64,000 nucleotides of DNA from Massospora cicadina (taxonomy: Eukaryota; Entomophthoromycota; Entomophthoromycetes; Entomophthorales; Entomophthoraceae). Positions 10,791 to 21,540 of the stretch are shown one piece after another. Position numbers and translations under genes: made by a program. Numbering within the stretch: position 1 is the first letter of the stretch; each line of letters starts with the position of its first letter. The stretch is taken from assembly GCA_022478985.1 (NCBI GenBank), contig JAKSZP010008029.1:1-64000 (forward strand). The letters run 5' to 3'. The notes beneath the pieces are model-generated. The model was not told the origin of the DNA, ran no database searches, and saw only the letters and a list, made by a program, of their open reading frames with translations.

Positions 10791-12480
10791 CTTGCATCAC
10801 GTAAGTACACCTCTGACACAGTCACAATTAGGCGCACCTTGGTGGAACTAGACCACTTCGAGCTCAACACCCCAAAGACTAGCTATAGCCCCAACTGGGG
10901 GTGCAAATGGGCGGAAATATTCTCCCACCTAAACATCCTCATCTTTGAACACCAGCACAGAATCAAAGTATTAAAAAAGGTAAGCTCATAAAAGAAGTCA
11001 AAACCTGCTTGACGTACTTCTTCCACCAATTCCACTCCTGCGGCAACCAGCCCACATGCACACAGGTCTGCAAAGTTGGTGGCACTATAGCAACTGACCC
11101 AGAGGAGGTCAAGGCGGAAGTCCGCTGCTACTACATCAAATTATACCACAACACCCCAACTGAACCCCAAGAAATTAAAGATTTTTACACACTTCCAGAA
11201 TACAAAGCACACAACCAGACTATAACCTCCTAAACCTGATCACACAGGAGGAGCTCAGGGACACAGTCTGCAGTGCGCCACGTAGGAAATGCCCAGGGCC
11301 TGATGGGATACCCTACTAATTCTACAAAAAATACTTCAATAAAATCTCCCCCTTCTCTTGGCATCAATAAACCAGTGCCTGCTGGAGACACGCCTCCTAC
11401 CTGGTGGCCAGGACTGCTTTGTCATAACCCTTTTAAGAAGGGCGACAAACTGGACCTGGTCAACTGGAGCTCAATTTCAATCTCTAACACTATATAAAAC
11501 TACTTACAAAAATTTTAGCCACCAGATTAGGCATAATAGCCTCAAAAGTTCTGTCACTCAATCAGTTTGGGTTCATACCATGGCGTTCAATCTGGACCAA
11601 TATACACTCCGTCGCCAACATATGTCAGTCCAAAGCAAATAGAGCCCTAGTATTCCTAGACCAGAAGAATACATATGACTGCGTTAGTTGGCCGCACCTG
11701 AAGGAATTCCTAAGCGCCTTCAAACTCCCACCTAGATCTATAAACTGGGCGATGCTCCTTACAGAATCCGCATCCATGGCTGTATGTGGCCCTGGCTTCC
11801 TAACTAACAAACTCACACCACACATAGGCTCAAACCTGGGGACCCCCTCAGCCCACTGCTGTATAATTTCAGTATTGATCCACTCCTTTGCGTCACTGAC
11901 TCACGCCTCATGGGCATAACCGCACAACGCCAACCAAAAGTCAAGATACTAGCCTTTGCCGATGACTATGTGACAGGTATAGCTGACAATAATGATGTCC
12001 AACAGCTGGAAAGTAGCCTGGAGGAATATTCCAATGTGAGCAATGCATCGCTCAACAAAAGGAAAATGGAAACAATCCTCCTAGGAAAGTACACTAAAAA
12101 CTGAGCCACAACACCCAAACCTCACAGCCCCCCACAAAGAAACAACCCATTCATCCTTCCCTTTGCATCACCTGCTTCAACCAACCCTTTCCGCCACCTC
12201 GGGATATGGCTGGATACAGGGGGTATGCCAATGAGACAATTGAGAACAATCTACTATAGCGGGTGTCCAATTGTATCACCTCCCTTAAGGGAAGATCCCC
12301 ATGACTAATGAGGGTGAGTAACAGTTGCCAACTCACTTATCCCCATGATGCTGTGGTTCCCCACCCACGCAATTTCCTTCTCGCCTACATTCATATCCTC
12401 AATCCGCGCACTTATCCAGGGATGGCTATGGCCTGGGTCCTGGTCACCTGTACAGGTGGAAAAACTCTTTGGCCTACACT
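10791..12480 (+). pseudogene. LA-1 reverse transcriptase domain
   Basis: RT of LA-1. A region matching LANWRPISLTNT of LA-2 is at about 11455-11490 (LVNWSSISISNT). Motif A is LDQKNTYDCVSW at about 11660, corresponding to LDQQKAYDRVN in LA-2. The GTPSA-like motif B region (GDPLSPLL in LA-2) is at about 11840. Motif C is LAFADDYVTG, with FADD at 11955-11966 and both catalytic aspartates intact. NASLNKRKMETILLGK is the conserved element after the palm. Multiple frameshifts separate these motifs, so no enzyme could be made. RT would prime on the nicked target and copy its own RNA. Confidence 0.82.
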
Positions 12481-12845
12481 CCAGTGGAGGCAGAGCCTAA
12501 TAGACTTTGAGGATCACGCCATCTGCATATTGGGCACCTGGATAAGGGAAGTCCTAGCCCAGACCTCCCACAACAACACTGTACTATAGCGGCGAGGGCC
12601 AACTTTGCACAGGCGCTCAAACTATCCAGCCCACACAACCTGTCTTCTTGCTCACATACCTTACAAACTGCCCCAATGAAGCGGGACCATATGGCTTCCC
12701 CCCTCACTTCAAATGCCTCCTCTGCACCATTTGACACATTGGGTGGACCGTCACTCTCACAGGCACTAGTCAGGTAAGGGGAAGGCCCAGATCTCACTTT
12801 ATTTTAAGGAAACCAGATGACAACCCCCACAGGGACACACACGAT

Positions 12846-13403
12846 GTGGCCCCATTCATCATAAGATTTGACTACCTGGATGCTTTATACATTCCCTACA
12901 ATCTCACAACACAGAAGGCAATATGGAGGCTAACACATAATCCGCTCCTTCAGCCAAGGGTAAGAGCTAACACAAGGTGTTGCCTCAGAAGAACCTACAG
13001 AACAGCAGATTGTTCCAACTCTATTCATGCAGCATGCACGATGTGTGAAGGGGATGGCACCCTGCACCACCGCCTCGAAGCATGCCCCCCTTCTAGAGCC
13101 ATATGGCGGGAAGTTGCGCAACTGTTAAGAACCCAAAATGACCAAGAGCTTTCAATCCCCAGAAGCCTCCTCATATTCCAACTTAAATACCCAATACCAC
13201 CCACAGTCCACTCCCTGATAGTCGCCATTGCAATGTGGACAATCCACACAGTAGCACTGGATGCTTTTAATGGAACTGTACCCACCATCAGTGGGACAAT
13301 CAGCATAGTTCACCTACACCTACTGGAACATTTTCAAGCCTGGCTATATGGATACATGAGGCCAAAGAAACAACATCTTGTTGAATCATGGTTCCCAGTT
13401 TAA
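12846..13403 (+). pseudogene. LA-1 ORF2 C-terminus with zf-RVT zinc finger
   Basis: The longest open frame of LA-1 (185 residues). It contains KAIWRLTHNPLLQPRVRANT, then a CX2C...HX4-5C finger (C-TM-C-EGDGTLH-H-RLEA-C) and PPSRAIWREVAQLL. It ends IVAIAMWTIHTVALDAF and HFQAWLYGY. LA-2 at 22249-23009 shows the same series (CVICGQYETLFHRLEKC, AIAMWTIHTIVLDAI, HFQAWMFGYL). Such C-terminal fingers are found behind the RT in several LINE groups and in plant LINEs, and are thought to bind nucleic acid. It is only the tail of ORF2 and is disconnected from the RT by frameshifts. Confidence 0.82.
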
Positions 13404-13618
13404 TTTCTGCATATGGACCCCTTCCTCCACACCTTCTCTATAACATAAGAAACCCCTTCAGAGTAAGGCATTAAACCCCCAATACCTGGCAGTACTAGCT
13501 GGCTACAGGGGTAGCTCATCTACTATGGGAAGCCTAAATCTCGTTTTACTTCACCTCCCCTATCCCATTACATATATCAGTAAAGTCCGTCCCCTGGTTG
13601 GATTACCTTGGTTAAATA

Positions 13619-13635
13619 AAAAATGACTATTGGCT
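13619..13635. repeat. Target-site duplication of LA-1, right copy
   Basis: Second copy of AAAAATGACTATTGGCT (first at 8345-8361). It follows the A-rich end of LA-1. Confidence 0.9.
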
Positions 13636-14170
13636 TACAGTAAGGGAATAATATGGATGAAGTCATGGCTTGAAGAGAACATTAGTTTTTATAATATATT
13701 TTATTAATAACGCAGGTGGGCCAGTATCCCAATTTATTTAGGTTTTTTTTCCCACACTAGAAATTGCTTTGCTCACTGCTTGTCCCACATCCAATAAAAC
13801 TTTCAATTTGATGTCCTTAATAAATTGCATACTCCCAAAAACCCTTAAAACAACGCCTTACAAGCTTTATCCCTAGGTTGAGTGATTCTTGCTATTCATC
13901 TCAACCCATAGAGATTAATGCTAGGCTCAACCCTAGCCAAGGTTTCATTGATGAGGTATGATTTTCCAACGATTTTCTTATAAAAGAGAATAATGTAAAG
14001 TTTGTGGTTGGTGGAGATATAATAGAACTTTTTGCTCCAAGCTTACAAAGGTTTAAGCCCCATTGACGTCATAAATTATGCATTATTGTCACTTATAGGA
14101 ATGAGAATTCAAATTAATATGGCAAGGAATACACTTAGTCCAAACTTTATTAATTTTCATAGTTTTGTTG
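13636..14170. other. AT-rich background sequence, nothing recognised
   Basis: Part of the sequence that predates the LINE insertions; it joins 8361 on the left once LA-1 is removed. It has no frame longer than about 40 codons, no recognisable TE domain and no structural RNA. CTAGGTTGAG and CTAGGCTCAACCCTAG at 13872-13935 form a weak inverted arrangement of unknown meaning. Confidence 0.4.
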
Positions 14171-14334
14171 TTATAGCAACACAATTAACTTTTCTATAGT
14201 AATTAAATAATAAAACCTTTGCTCTAAAGTTGCATATGAAAATAGTATAATAGTCAGAATCTTCACCTTAGTGAGTTGAACAAATTTACCATGGAATTGG
14301 TTTTTATAAGTAATAGAAGCATTTACCAAAATCC
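14171..14334 (-). pseudogene. Unrecognised ORF, C-terminal part (split by LX-1 and LB-1)
   Basis: A minus-strand frame ending in TAA at 14171 carries KRILVNASITYKNQFHG and then KFVQLTKVKILTIILFSYAT. Its upstream portion lies beyond the two LINE insertions, at 21541-21742, where the same frame ends in NIKRILI. If the two inserts and their target duplications are removed, KSNIKRIL runs directly into VNASITYK without a shift. The joined frame would be roughly 120 codons. I do not recognise the protein. It may be an old TE fragment or a host gene remnant. Its lysine-rich first half and hydrophobic LTIILF stretch suggest no specific function. Confidence 0.5.
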
Positions 14335-14746
14335 TTTTTAGTACTAGTGGTGCCCAAACCAAAAGGGGGAGCCGCCATGCATTTTTATTTGCAAATGGGC
14401 CAAACAAAGGGATTAATATGAACTAGAAAATATCCTAGTATAGCCCCTAGGTTATCAGCCTAGGAAGCCATATCAGATGGTGAGGAGGCTTTGAGGAAAC
14501 GTTTTTCTGGTGCCCGCTTTAGCTGGCGGACCATGGAGGACAGCATTGGGGTGGGAGCATCAGCGACATGGGGCATAAGGAGGTATAGTTGTGGGTTTTC
14601 TTCGTTAATGAGGCTGGCAGTGTCCACGCCTCAACGTATTGAGCAAGTTGATGCTCAGCAAAAATGATTAGAGCTGGCACACAAGTAAATGACTTGATGC
14701 GCCAGCAGGATTTGGGATAATTGGGGTCAAAAAGAGAAGTTTTTTC
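14335..14746 (-). mobile_element. LX-1, 5'-truncated half-LINE
   Basis: About 410 bp on the minus strand, ending in the shared LINE tail (minus strand GGCACCACTAGTACTAAAAA at 14335-14355). Its body aligns with 49380-49760, the 3' part of LX-2. Both encode FxPNYPxxC, a FAEHQLAQYVEA peptide and PQ...LM-HVA-like sequence in corresponding minus-strand frames. It is flanked by ACCAAAATCCTTTT (14325-14338, overlapping the T tail) and ATCAAAATCCTTTT (14748-14761), a likely target duplication with one mismatch. Confidence 0.7.
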
Positions 14747-14760
14747 TATCAAAATCCTTT
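14747..14760. repeat. Target-site duplication of LB-1, left copy
   Basis: TATCAAAATCCTTT occurs here and at 21527-21540, the two ends of LB-1. It is also a near copy of the sequence left of LX-1 (TACCAAAATCCTTT, 14324-14337), so the same target appears to have been used twice. Confidence 0.85.
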
Positions 14761-14828
14761 TTTTTAGTACTAGATGGTCTCAACCCAAGAGGGGATTCAT
14801 CGATGTTTATTGAATTACGCCTGGGCTC

Positions 14829-15910
14829 CTAAGAGCCTGAGGCGAGGGAAGGGGAGAGAGGAGGCATCGAGAAAGTGAGGGGGTTTGCGCGCCAGAGCCG
14901 TGCTGCAGTGACAACTGAGCGGGGGAGGGTTGGCGACATAGTGCAGACCTTCAGGGCCATCTCAAAGTGTATCTGAAAGTGGGTGATCATGTGTGGAAGG
15001 GTCCACACCTGCTGGTCAAAGGCAGCACGAAGGAAGGAGTTATGGATGGTCCAGATGGCTGTGGCATAGGCGAGGACACGGAGGGGTCGGTGGCAACCAG
15101 GCAATGTCTGCTCAAACATGAGGTCTTGCACAGGGTGTCCAGACCAGGGCTGAGCATGGAGGAGCGCGCGGGCCTTTGGCCAAAATGTGGCGACACCTAT
15201 ACAGGTGAAAAACGATGTAGGTGGGAGTCAATAGGCTCCACACAGCGGGGGCAGCTTCGGTGCTGGAAGGTAGGGCCAGTCCGGTCCCCTGTCCTGGATG
15301 AACAGTGGAGCACCCTCCATAAGGTGTTGGACATTTTTGCTGACAGGATGGGGTGATAGACGTCCTTCCACAATTCCTTAAGGTCAAATCTCACGGAGGG
15401 AGGGAAAAGCTCAAGGAGTCTTGGGCGGATGGGAGGATGATCTTGGGGGTTGAGGCGAGTTGTGACAACTTGTCCATTGTGCACAATTGCATGGCGACGG
15501 GGGCTGAGGCCAGGGCCTTCCCTTCTGTATGGGAAGGCATGGTGGATCCGCGCGCCTACTCGTTTCAGGGCAAGGAGAGCCTGGTTCCAGTAGGGGGATG
15601 AGGATGGTTTTAGGCGATGGCCTGGGTGGTTTGTGAGCCACTCCCCTAATGAGGTCAGAGATGCTCTAGGAAGACCCAGAGCTGCTGACACTGACTGGCG
15701 GAGGGCGGGCGCCCATTGGGGCATGGGGGTCGCGTCCCAGCAGACAATCGGCCATAGGAACTTCAGGAAGATTGTGGTGGCGTGGGATCGCGTGTCTAGA
15801 AGCCCTAGGCCCCCTTCATTGAAGGGTCAGGCAATGGTTGAGAGGGCCATTGGTGGATGGTTTGATCCCCAGATACAACAGCGGAGGAGTACATTGAGCC
15901 GAGTATAAAA
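14829..15910 (-). pseudogene. LB-1 ORF2 C-terminus with zf-RVT finger
   Basis: C-terminal third of LB-1 ORF2. The 15197-15724 frame (175 residues) holds ALRQSVSAALGLPRASLTS, FDLKELWKDVYHPILSAKMS and the finger start CPRC-VEPIDSHLHRF. A shift then moves the rest (CPGVATFWPKARALL...LPGCHRPLRVLAYATAIWTI) to the 14829-15131 frame. LB-2 has this region as one 342-residue frame, which shows that the break in LB-1 is a recent indel near 15190. In-frame TGA at 15827-15829 (GLGLLD upstream context) is shared with LB-2. The finger is the zf-RVT type, also seen in LA. Confidence 0.82.
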
Positions 15911-17507
15911 GGCATCTGTGAATGGGCAGACGTGCGCAAGGAATCAGACTTTGGAGAGGAGGAACACATTGGCCATCAGAGCTCGACCCTGGGGGGTGAT
16001 GTGCCGCCGGTTCCAGCTGGCAATCCTGGAGTTAACTGCTGCAAGGAGCAAGTCCTCATTGTCTTTTAGCGCAACTCCTTATTGGTTGGTGAGAACGCCC
16101 AGGTGACGGAAGGTACCGCGCTCAGGTTCAATACCAAATGGTGGGGGGAAGGTGGGGAGCCTACCTGTACAACTGTTGTCTTGGAGGTGTTGACCATGGT
16201 GTTGGACGCCTTGGTGTACCTCTCAATGGTCACAGCAGCGAGGGCAACATCCCCAGGGCAGCCAAATGCAATGGCAGTGTCATCTGCAAATGCCATGGTG
16301 CGTGTGGGGGCTTTACCTGGGACCAGAATCCCCGTTAGCTTGTCCTGTAAGGAGGCCAAGAGGGGTCAAGGGTGATGTTAAAAAGTATAGGGCTCAGGGG
16401 GTCCCCTTGCCGGAGACCTTGTCCAACTGGTACTGCCACTGTAAAACCCATTGGCGCCAGGACTCTGGTGTGGAGCTGGTCATAGAGCGCTGATATCCAG
16501 CGCCTAGCTGCGGGTGGGAGATGGAAGCGGGCCAGGGAAGCATCAATATACTTCCAGGCTACCCGATCATATGCTTTCTCCATATCCAGGAGAGCCACAA
16601 AGCCATTCACCTTATGAGAGTTAGCAGTCAAAGTCACGTGAAGATCATTATAGTTGTCCCATTACGACCTCCCCGGAATAAAACTGTGCTGGGATGGGGA
16701 GAGGCGAGGTGACACCCATTCGGTGATGCGGTTGGCCAGAAGCTTTGTGAAGAGCTTGTGGTCTGTGTTGATCAACGCTATGGGGCGCCAGTTCGCCAGG
16801 TTCTCACGGTCTGACTTCTTGTGAATGAGGGTCGTGATTGAGCCTCTGGAGTCGGGGAGGACCTCGCCATTCACCAAGAGTGCAGCGAAGAGGTCGCGGA
16901 GGGTTCTGGGTATCAATGCAGGTTCCAGAAGGTACACCTCAAAGGGTATTCCGTCTGGGCCTGGGGCTTTAAGCCGTGGGGATTTCAGAAGGGTTTCCAT
17001 CACCTCCCGGATGAAAATAGGCGCCAGTTCAGCCTCATTAGCCCGTGGGTCAATGGGCGGCTCTGGAGCCCGCCACAGGAAGTCTTGGATGTCCGATGGG
17101 TCCACCTGGGTGGCATGGAAGAGGCTGGAGTAGAAGCGGTTTAGTTCCTGCGTGATTTCCTCCTTACTGAAGTGGTTGTAGTGCCAATCTTCAGTGCAGT
17201 AATATCCTGCGCTGTTGACCGGGATTTCTGTTTCTGAAAGAAGAAGCGGGTGGGGCGTTCCCATTGAGCATAGTAAAAGATGTTGTAAAGTTTGCTGCCC
17301 GTTCTTCCTGCAGTGTGAGCTCCAAGCGGAGTGCTTCCTGCGCCGCTTCCCAGTCTTCCAACCATCTGGGAGAGGCGAAGGCTGGCAGTTTCGCTCTAGA
17401 TGTCTGATTCTGGCTTCCGCCCTTTTGACTCTGGCGCGAGCTGCAGTCATCTGGGCTTTGGCACAATTGTAACAACGCGGGTGATGCCCTCCTTGGTCAC
17501 CGCCCAT
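15911..17507 (-). pseudogene. LB-1 reverse transcriptase
   Basis: RT domain of LB-1 in two main frames. The 16662-17507 frame (281 residues) carries the linker after the endonuclease, YYCTEDWHYNHFSKEEI, LKAPGPDGIPFEVYLLEPAL, LIHKKSDRENLANWRPIALI and SQHSFIPGRS. The 16335-16637 frame carries motif A LLDMEKAYDRVAWKYI and motif B GLRQGDPLSPILFNITLDP. A one-base deletion in a G run at about 16357 (LB-2 has one more G) pushes motif C into the 16066-16359 frame, MAFADDTAIAFG, with FADD at 16279-16290. A stop or shift also lies near 16660. All catalytic residues are visible. The enzyme would perform target-primed reverse transcription. Confidence 0.88.
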
Positions 17508-17519
17508 CTAGCCTTGTGG

Positions 17520-18351
17520 TCAAGCAGGTGGGGTGGGGGGAGGTGAGAGTCTCCGGATGGTCATAGACAGCTTCTCCTTAGTGAAGGGGTTGTTGAGAAG
17601 AGCTGGGGCAACCCTAGGCCAGAACCTACGCGACGGTCTAAGTGTGGTGGTGAGGACAACGGTGAGTGACCTGTGATCACTCAGATGGTTGTCACGAGAG
17701 ATGGGAGAGGAGACGCGGCCAATTAGCAGGGGGCCAATCAGTGCCATATCTATGTGTGACGCTGACTGGAAAGCTCCTCCATCATACTGGATCCTAGTCA
17801 TGCAACCTAGGCTAGACGCGGAGGGTGGAAGTGCATCTATAAAGCCACTCAGGCGAAGGAAATCCTGGAGGCGACTTGATCCCTGGCGTTCCTTTGCTGC
17901 AGGGGGTAAGAGTCACGGACGCGACTTATGGTTGTGTTGAAATCTCCTAAGAGGACTGTATTCCGTGGGAGATTGAGTTGGACGAGCTCTTCCAAGAGCA
18001 GATTTTGCTCTGACCTGCATTAGGCAGGTAGATGCTTGCAGAGAAGAAGGAGAAGTCAGGAGTGGTGAATTTGGCAGTATGAGGCGGCCACCTAGATATA
18101 GTGAAAAAGAATGGGTTTTAACCTGGGGGATTCAAAACAATAAGGGCGGCATGGTTTGTCCAGAAGGAGTTGCCTCCAAACTGTTCATTCCATGCAGATT
18201 GTTCCTGGGGAAGGATATGGGGCTCCTGGACAGCAGCGATGTCAATTAGTGCTGACCTGAAGTTTCGGAGGAGGCGGGCTCTCCACTTTGAGCCTCGCAA
18301 CCCATTTGCGTTAATGGATTGCAGGACCAGGGTGCTGCCATGGGGACTCAT
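17520..18351 (-). pseudogene. LB-1 APE endonuclease domain
   Basis: N-terminal part of ORF2. It starts at ATG 18351 (MSPHGSTLVLQSINANGLRG), with the expected Asn in INANGL and Glu in AVQEPHIL. A frame break follows NPPG near 18118. Downstream, a GDFNTT-like segment is readable near 17935-17945; here the T missing in LB-2 is present. FQSASHIDMALIGPLL and NHLSDHRSLTVVLTTTL, with the SDH catalytic triad piece, lie in the 17520-17801 frame. The domain would nick target DNA at T-rich sites; the TSD ATCAAAATCC/TTTT fits that. It lies immediately downstream of ORF1, whose stop is about 60 bases upstream. Confidence 0.85.
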
Positions 18352-18411
18352 AGCTGTTCCCCTCCATGTCCTGGGGGTTGCCAGCGCTTAAACCTGCTGC
18401 TGTGAGGCGGC

Positions 18412-19987
18412 TAGTTTTGAGTCCTTTAGCTTGACTATTAGCTGCAATCCGTGAGGAGCGTCGAGGGTTCTGAGGGGAAGGAGAGGGTGGGGGCGGAGGA
18501 CCCAGTAAGCCAGCCTAGGATGCTGCCCCCGCTCCGTTGCAGGGGAAGGACCTGAGGGTGCTCAATGGTGACCTCCGCGGTGTCCCCATTTGATGAGTCT
18601 GAGTCCATATTCACTTCCTCCAACACTGCAAAGGATCCGCGCGAAATGGACTGTGGGGTTGGGGTAGGACTCTTTGAGGTGGCACTTCTACCGCAGGCCG
18701 CGGGTTGCCAGTCCATGCTGGTGGGCATAGCTCCATTGGGAGCTGAGGGTTGATGCAATAAATCGCTGGTGGAGGTTGATGGGGGTGCCGCGGAGCCCTG
18801 AGTGGGGGTGGCTGACGAGGGGCACCCTGTGGGAGATGCCTTGCGCTTGGTGAGAGAGGGAGTTGGCTCTGGGAGATTGGAGGGGGTGCCCACTGGAAGG
18901 GGGCATGAACATGGTATCCCATACCAATAGTGGGGTTAGCTGTTTCAACTGCTTGGCGTAAGGCCTCAGGGGACAGGTCTTGAACAGGAACCCATTGTGT
19001 GGGTTGTGGAATTGCTGCTGCGGCCACGTGGGATCGTTTTTGGCCTGGTTTAGGCCCCTGGGTGGTGGCTAAGAGGGCTTGTTTTCGAGCTGTGCAGCCA
19101 CGATACAAGTGTCCAAGGGCGTTACACCATGAAAATCGGGGGCGCGCCTGATCAGGGTCGACAAAAAAGATCTCAGGGCATGCCCCAACTACCGCCACAC
19201 GAGGAATAACCTCAATGTTGCGGGATACAGTGGGGGAGGGGATGAATGACGCCCTAGCAGTGCGAGCTCTTTGAGTGGGAGCATAGTAAGAGGGGACGCT
19301 AAAGTCCACTGAAAGAACAGACCCAAACTCCATTAAACCACGATGGAGTGCCAGTTTAAGAGACTCAGGATCAACAGTCGTTGGTAGGTTGGAAAAAGTA
19401 ACCCATGAAATTTTCTCCAGGTGAGAGCGTGTGCGGGATATGTAAAGAGATCTGCGTGGAATAATGACCTGGAGGGTGACAGCATGGTCAGCAAGGGCAG
19501 CTTCAGTGGAGCCCACATCAATGTAGTGGCCCTCCACTGATTCATGGATGGTGGTGTTAATTGGGAATGTCTCCGCAATCGCTGCAAAGTATGAGAAGTA
19601 ATTTTCTGTATAGAATTCAACAGGGTTATGCCCATAATAAAGGCGAATTGCATGGGAGAGGGTTGAGCGAGGTAGAGCTAATTTGCGCTCTAGTTTCGGC
19701 CCATTTCTTCTTAACATCAGCATTAACTCCACTTCATGGGGATCAGCTTTGGGTAGCGTTGGTTCCAGAGGTTTTTGCCACGCCCCAGTGGCTCCTTTGG
19801 TACGTTTGTGTTTGCTTTGGGCTGCAATTGCGGGTTGAGTGTGAGCTGGTGGTTTGGACAAGTTTGTGGAGTTCCCTTGTTGCTGGAATGTTACAGCAGT
19901 TGCTGGCGTCATATTAGATTGAGGGGCGGTTTGTTGGGCCTCGCTAATATGGGGAGGCCCATCCAGATTAGAATTAACTCCTGCCAA
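18412..19987 (-). pseudogene. LB-1 ORF1 main part (RRM-like, zinc knuckle, Pro-rich tail)
   Basis: ORF1 protein region; the longest frame is 458 residues (18611-19987). Residues about 75-160 are basic with LPRSTLSHAIRLYYG. About 180-290 look like an RRM-type fold (ISWVTFSNLPTTVDPESLKL, then LMEFGSVLSVDF). A degenerate knuckle follows, RFSWC-NALGH-LYRGC, where the first Cys of CX2C is Phe. The rest is Pro/Gln-rich. A frameshift near 18890 moves the last part into another frame (PSSLPEPTPSLTKRKAS, ending near 18438). The start shown is an internal Met: the frame is preceded by the tandem repeat block, so the true N-terminus is further upstream. It would coat LINE RNA. Confidence 0.8.
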
Positions 19988-21003
19988 TTGGGAGGAGGAG
20001 ATGTTTCATCACCATCCCAATCTATTTGGGTAAATTCAGCCTTTCAGAATATGGAGGTAAAGTGGCGACTTGAGAAGTGCCGATTATGAGGTTTAAATGG
20101 GACGGGTTAGATTGGAACTGGTGTGAAAGTTCCAAAATCTGAACCATTTAAATCCTTATTGGGAAGAGTAGATTGTCCCAATTTGGTGCTTAGTGAACCA
20201 GAATGTGCGGCTAATCCAACCTTACATCTGAGGGTTTGGGGGCCAGGGATTGTTGGGCCTCGCTAAATTGGGGAGGCCCATCCAGATTGGAATTAACTCC
20301 AGCCAATTGGGAGGAGGGCGGTGTTTCATCACCATCCCAATCTATTTGAGTAAATTAAGCCCGAGTATTTGCTGTGATTTCGTGGGCAAAACTCACTGGC
20401 TGATTGGTGAAATGGTCGTTTTCAGCATATGGAGATAAGGTGCTGACTTGAGAAGTGCCAATTACGGGGTTTAAATGGGACTAGTGAGATTGTAACTGGT
20501 GTGAAGTTCCAAAATCTGAACCATTTAAATCCTTATTGGGAAGAGTAGATTGTCCCAATTTGGTGCTTAGTGAACCAGAATTTGTGGCAAATCCAACCTT
20601 ACGTCCGAGGTTTTGGGGGCCAGGTGATTGTTGGGCCTCACTAAATTGGGGAGGCCCATCCAGATTGGAATTAAATCCACCCAATTGGGAGGAGGGCGGT
20701 GTTTCATCACCATCCCAATCTATTTGAGTAAATTCAGCCTGAGTATTTGCTGTGATTTCGTGGGCAAAACTCACTGGCTGATTGGTGAATTGGTCGTTTT
20801 CAGCATATGGAGATAAAGTGCTGACTTGAGAAGTGCCAATTACGGGGTTTAAATGGGACGGGTGAGATTGTAACTGGTGTGAAGTTCCAAAATCCGAAAC
20901 ATTTGAATCCTCATTGGGAAGAGTAGATTGTCCCAATTTGGTGCTTAGTGAATCAGAATGTGCGGCTAATCCAACCTTACATCTGAGGGTTTGGGGGCCA
21001 GGT
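19936..21003 (-). repeat. 378-bp tandem repeat block in LB-1 ORF1
   Basis: Three head-to-tail units with starts at about 19936, 20250 and 20629 on the + strand coordinates (TTGTTGGGCCTCGCTAA-like). The right two are 379 and about 374 bp and the left one is shortened to 314 bp. 378 is divisible by three, and the minus-strand translation repeats PNLDGPP, SEAQQ, TKLGQSTLPN and FGTSHQLQSH. The array therefore encodes a repeated domain of about 126 residues ahead of the RRM-like region. Confidence 0.88.
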
Positions 21004-21391
21004 AGCTGGGTATTGCCCCTCATGGAGGGAGCCAGAAATACGGCGTCAGCAATAATAGATGGGGATGAATTAACTGACACAATGTGGGAGGTGAATGCCT
21101 GGATGGGCTGAGTTGCATTCAACTGAGCAGACGCCATTAAAACAGTGTGGGTGATGGCCTCCTTGGTTGGAGGGGGCCCAGCGGGTTGGTGGGAGGCAGC
21201 GCACACAGAGCTGTTAGGCGTGCAGATTGCAGAAGTGCGATCAGGTGAACTGGCGCTATTTGAAGTAGCTCCAGGTTGGGGGTGGTGCCTGCTTTCATGG
21301 CTGCTGCTTGAGAGAGCGGGTGATTCTGGTTTACCCTGAGGTGGGTAACCGAGGGTTGCTTCATTTGGGGTGGTGCTGGCTCGTTTGGCAT
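20100..21391 (-). pseudogene. LB-1 ORF1 N-terminal part (repeat-bearing)
   Basis: Upstream half of ORF1. The 20481-21206 frame (241 residues) starts MCAASHQPAGPPPTKEAITH and covers almost two 126-residue repeat units, rich in Ser, Gln, Pro and Asn and probably disordered. The 21137-21391 frame (MPNEPAPPQMKQPSVTH...) is a further upstream piece separated by a frameshift. Frames then break near 20480 and 20100, and the main ORF1 continues at 19987. No known domain is recognised. Low complexity and repetition resemble variable N-terminal regions of other LINE ORF1 proteins, but this is inference. Confidence 0.65.
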
Positions 21392-21526
21392 AGCCTGCGG
21401 GTTCTTATGCGGGGTTTCTCGCCATATTTGCTAATAGTTTTCGTATATCTCTTTAGTGGAGCTAAATTTCAGGCTGAATTGATTTTCGAAAAGTGATGCT
21501 TAGCAGAAAGAGATCATCACTTGAAT

Positions 21527-21540
21527 TATCAAAATCCTTT
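21527..21540. repeat. Target-site duplication of LB-1, right copy
   Basis: TATCAAAATCCTTT, identical to 14747-14760. It marks the 5' end of LB-1. Confidence 0.85.

Larger units (their letters stand above)
8362..13618 (+). mobile_element. LINE LA-1, full length, inactive
   Basis: A non-LTR retrotransposon of 5257 bp bounded by a 17-bp duplication of the target and ending in a short A-rich tail (GGTTAAATAAAAA). The order is 5' leader, ORF1 (RRM-like), APE endonuclease, RT and C-terminal zinc finger. Its relative LA-2 (21999-27278) is 5280 bp, so both appear full length. LA-1 is the more decayed copy: no frame exceeds 185 residues. It inserted into the AT-rich background that continues at 13636. 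Confidence 0.88.
14761..21526 (-). mobile_element. LINE LB-1, full length or nearly so, inactive
   Basis: A 6766-bp LINE on the minus strand. Its 3' end is GAGACCATCTAGTACTAAAA at 14761-14784, and its 5' end lies at the TSD at 21527. The order from 5' to 3' is leader, ORF1 with a 378-bp tandem repeat block, RRM-like and zinc-knuckle region, APE endonuclease, RT and zf-RVT C-terminus. It is much richer in G+C than its surroundings and nearly identical over about 4.3 kb to LB-2 (59685-64000), so it is young. It still carries several single-base frameshifts. Confidence 0.88.

Noticed and set aside
14967..15356. Plus-strand 129-residue frame and similar plus-strand frames over LB-1 and LB-2
   Set aside because: They are shadows of the minus-strand ORF2. 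The same region encodes the zf-RVT finger and conserved LINE motifs on the minus strand, and the plus frames carry no known motif.
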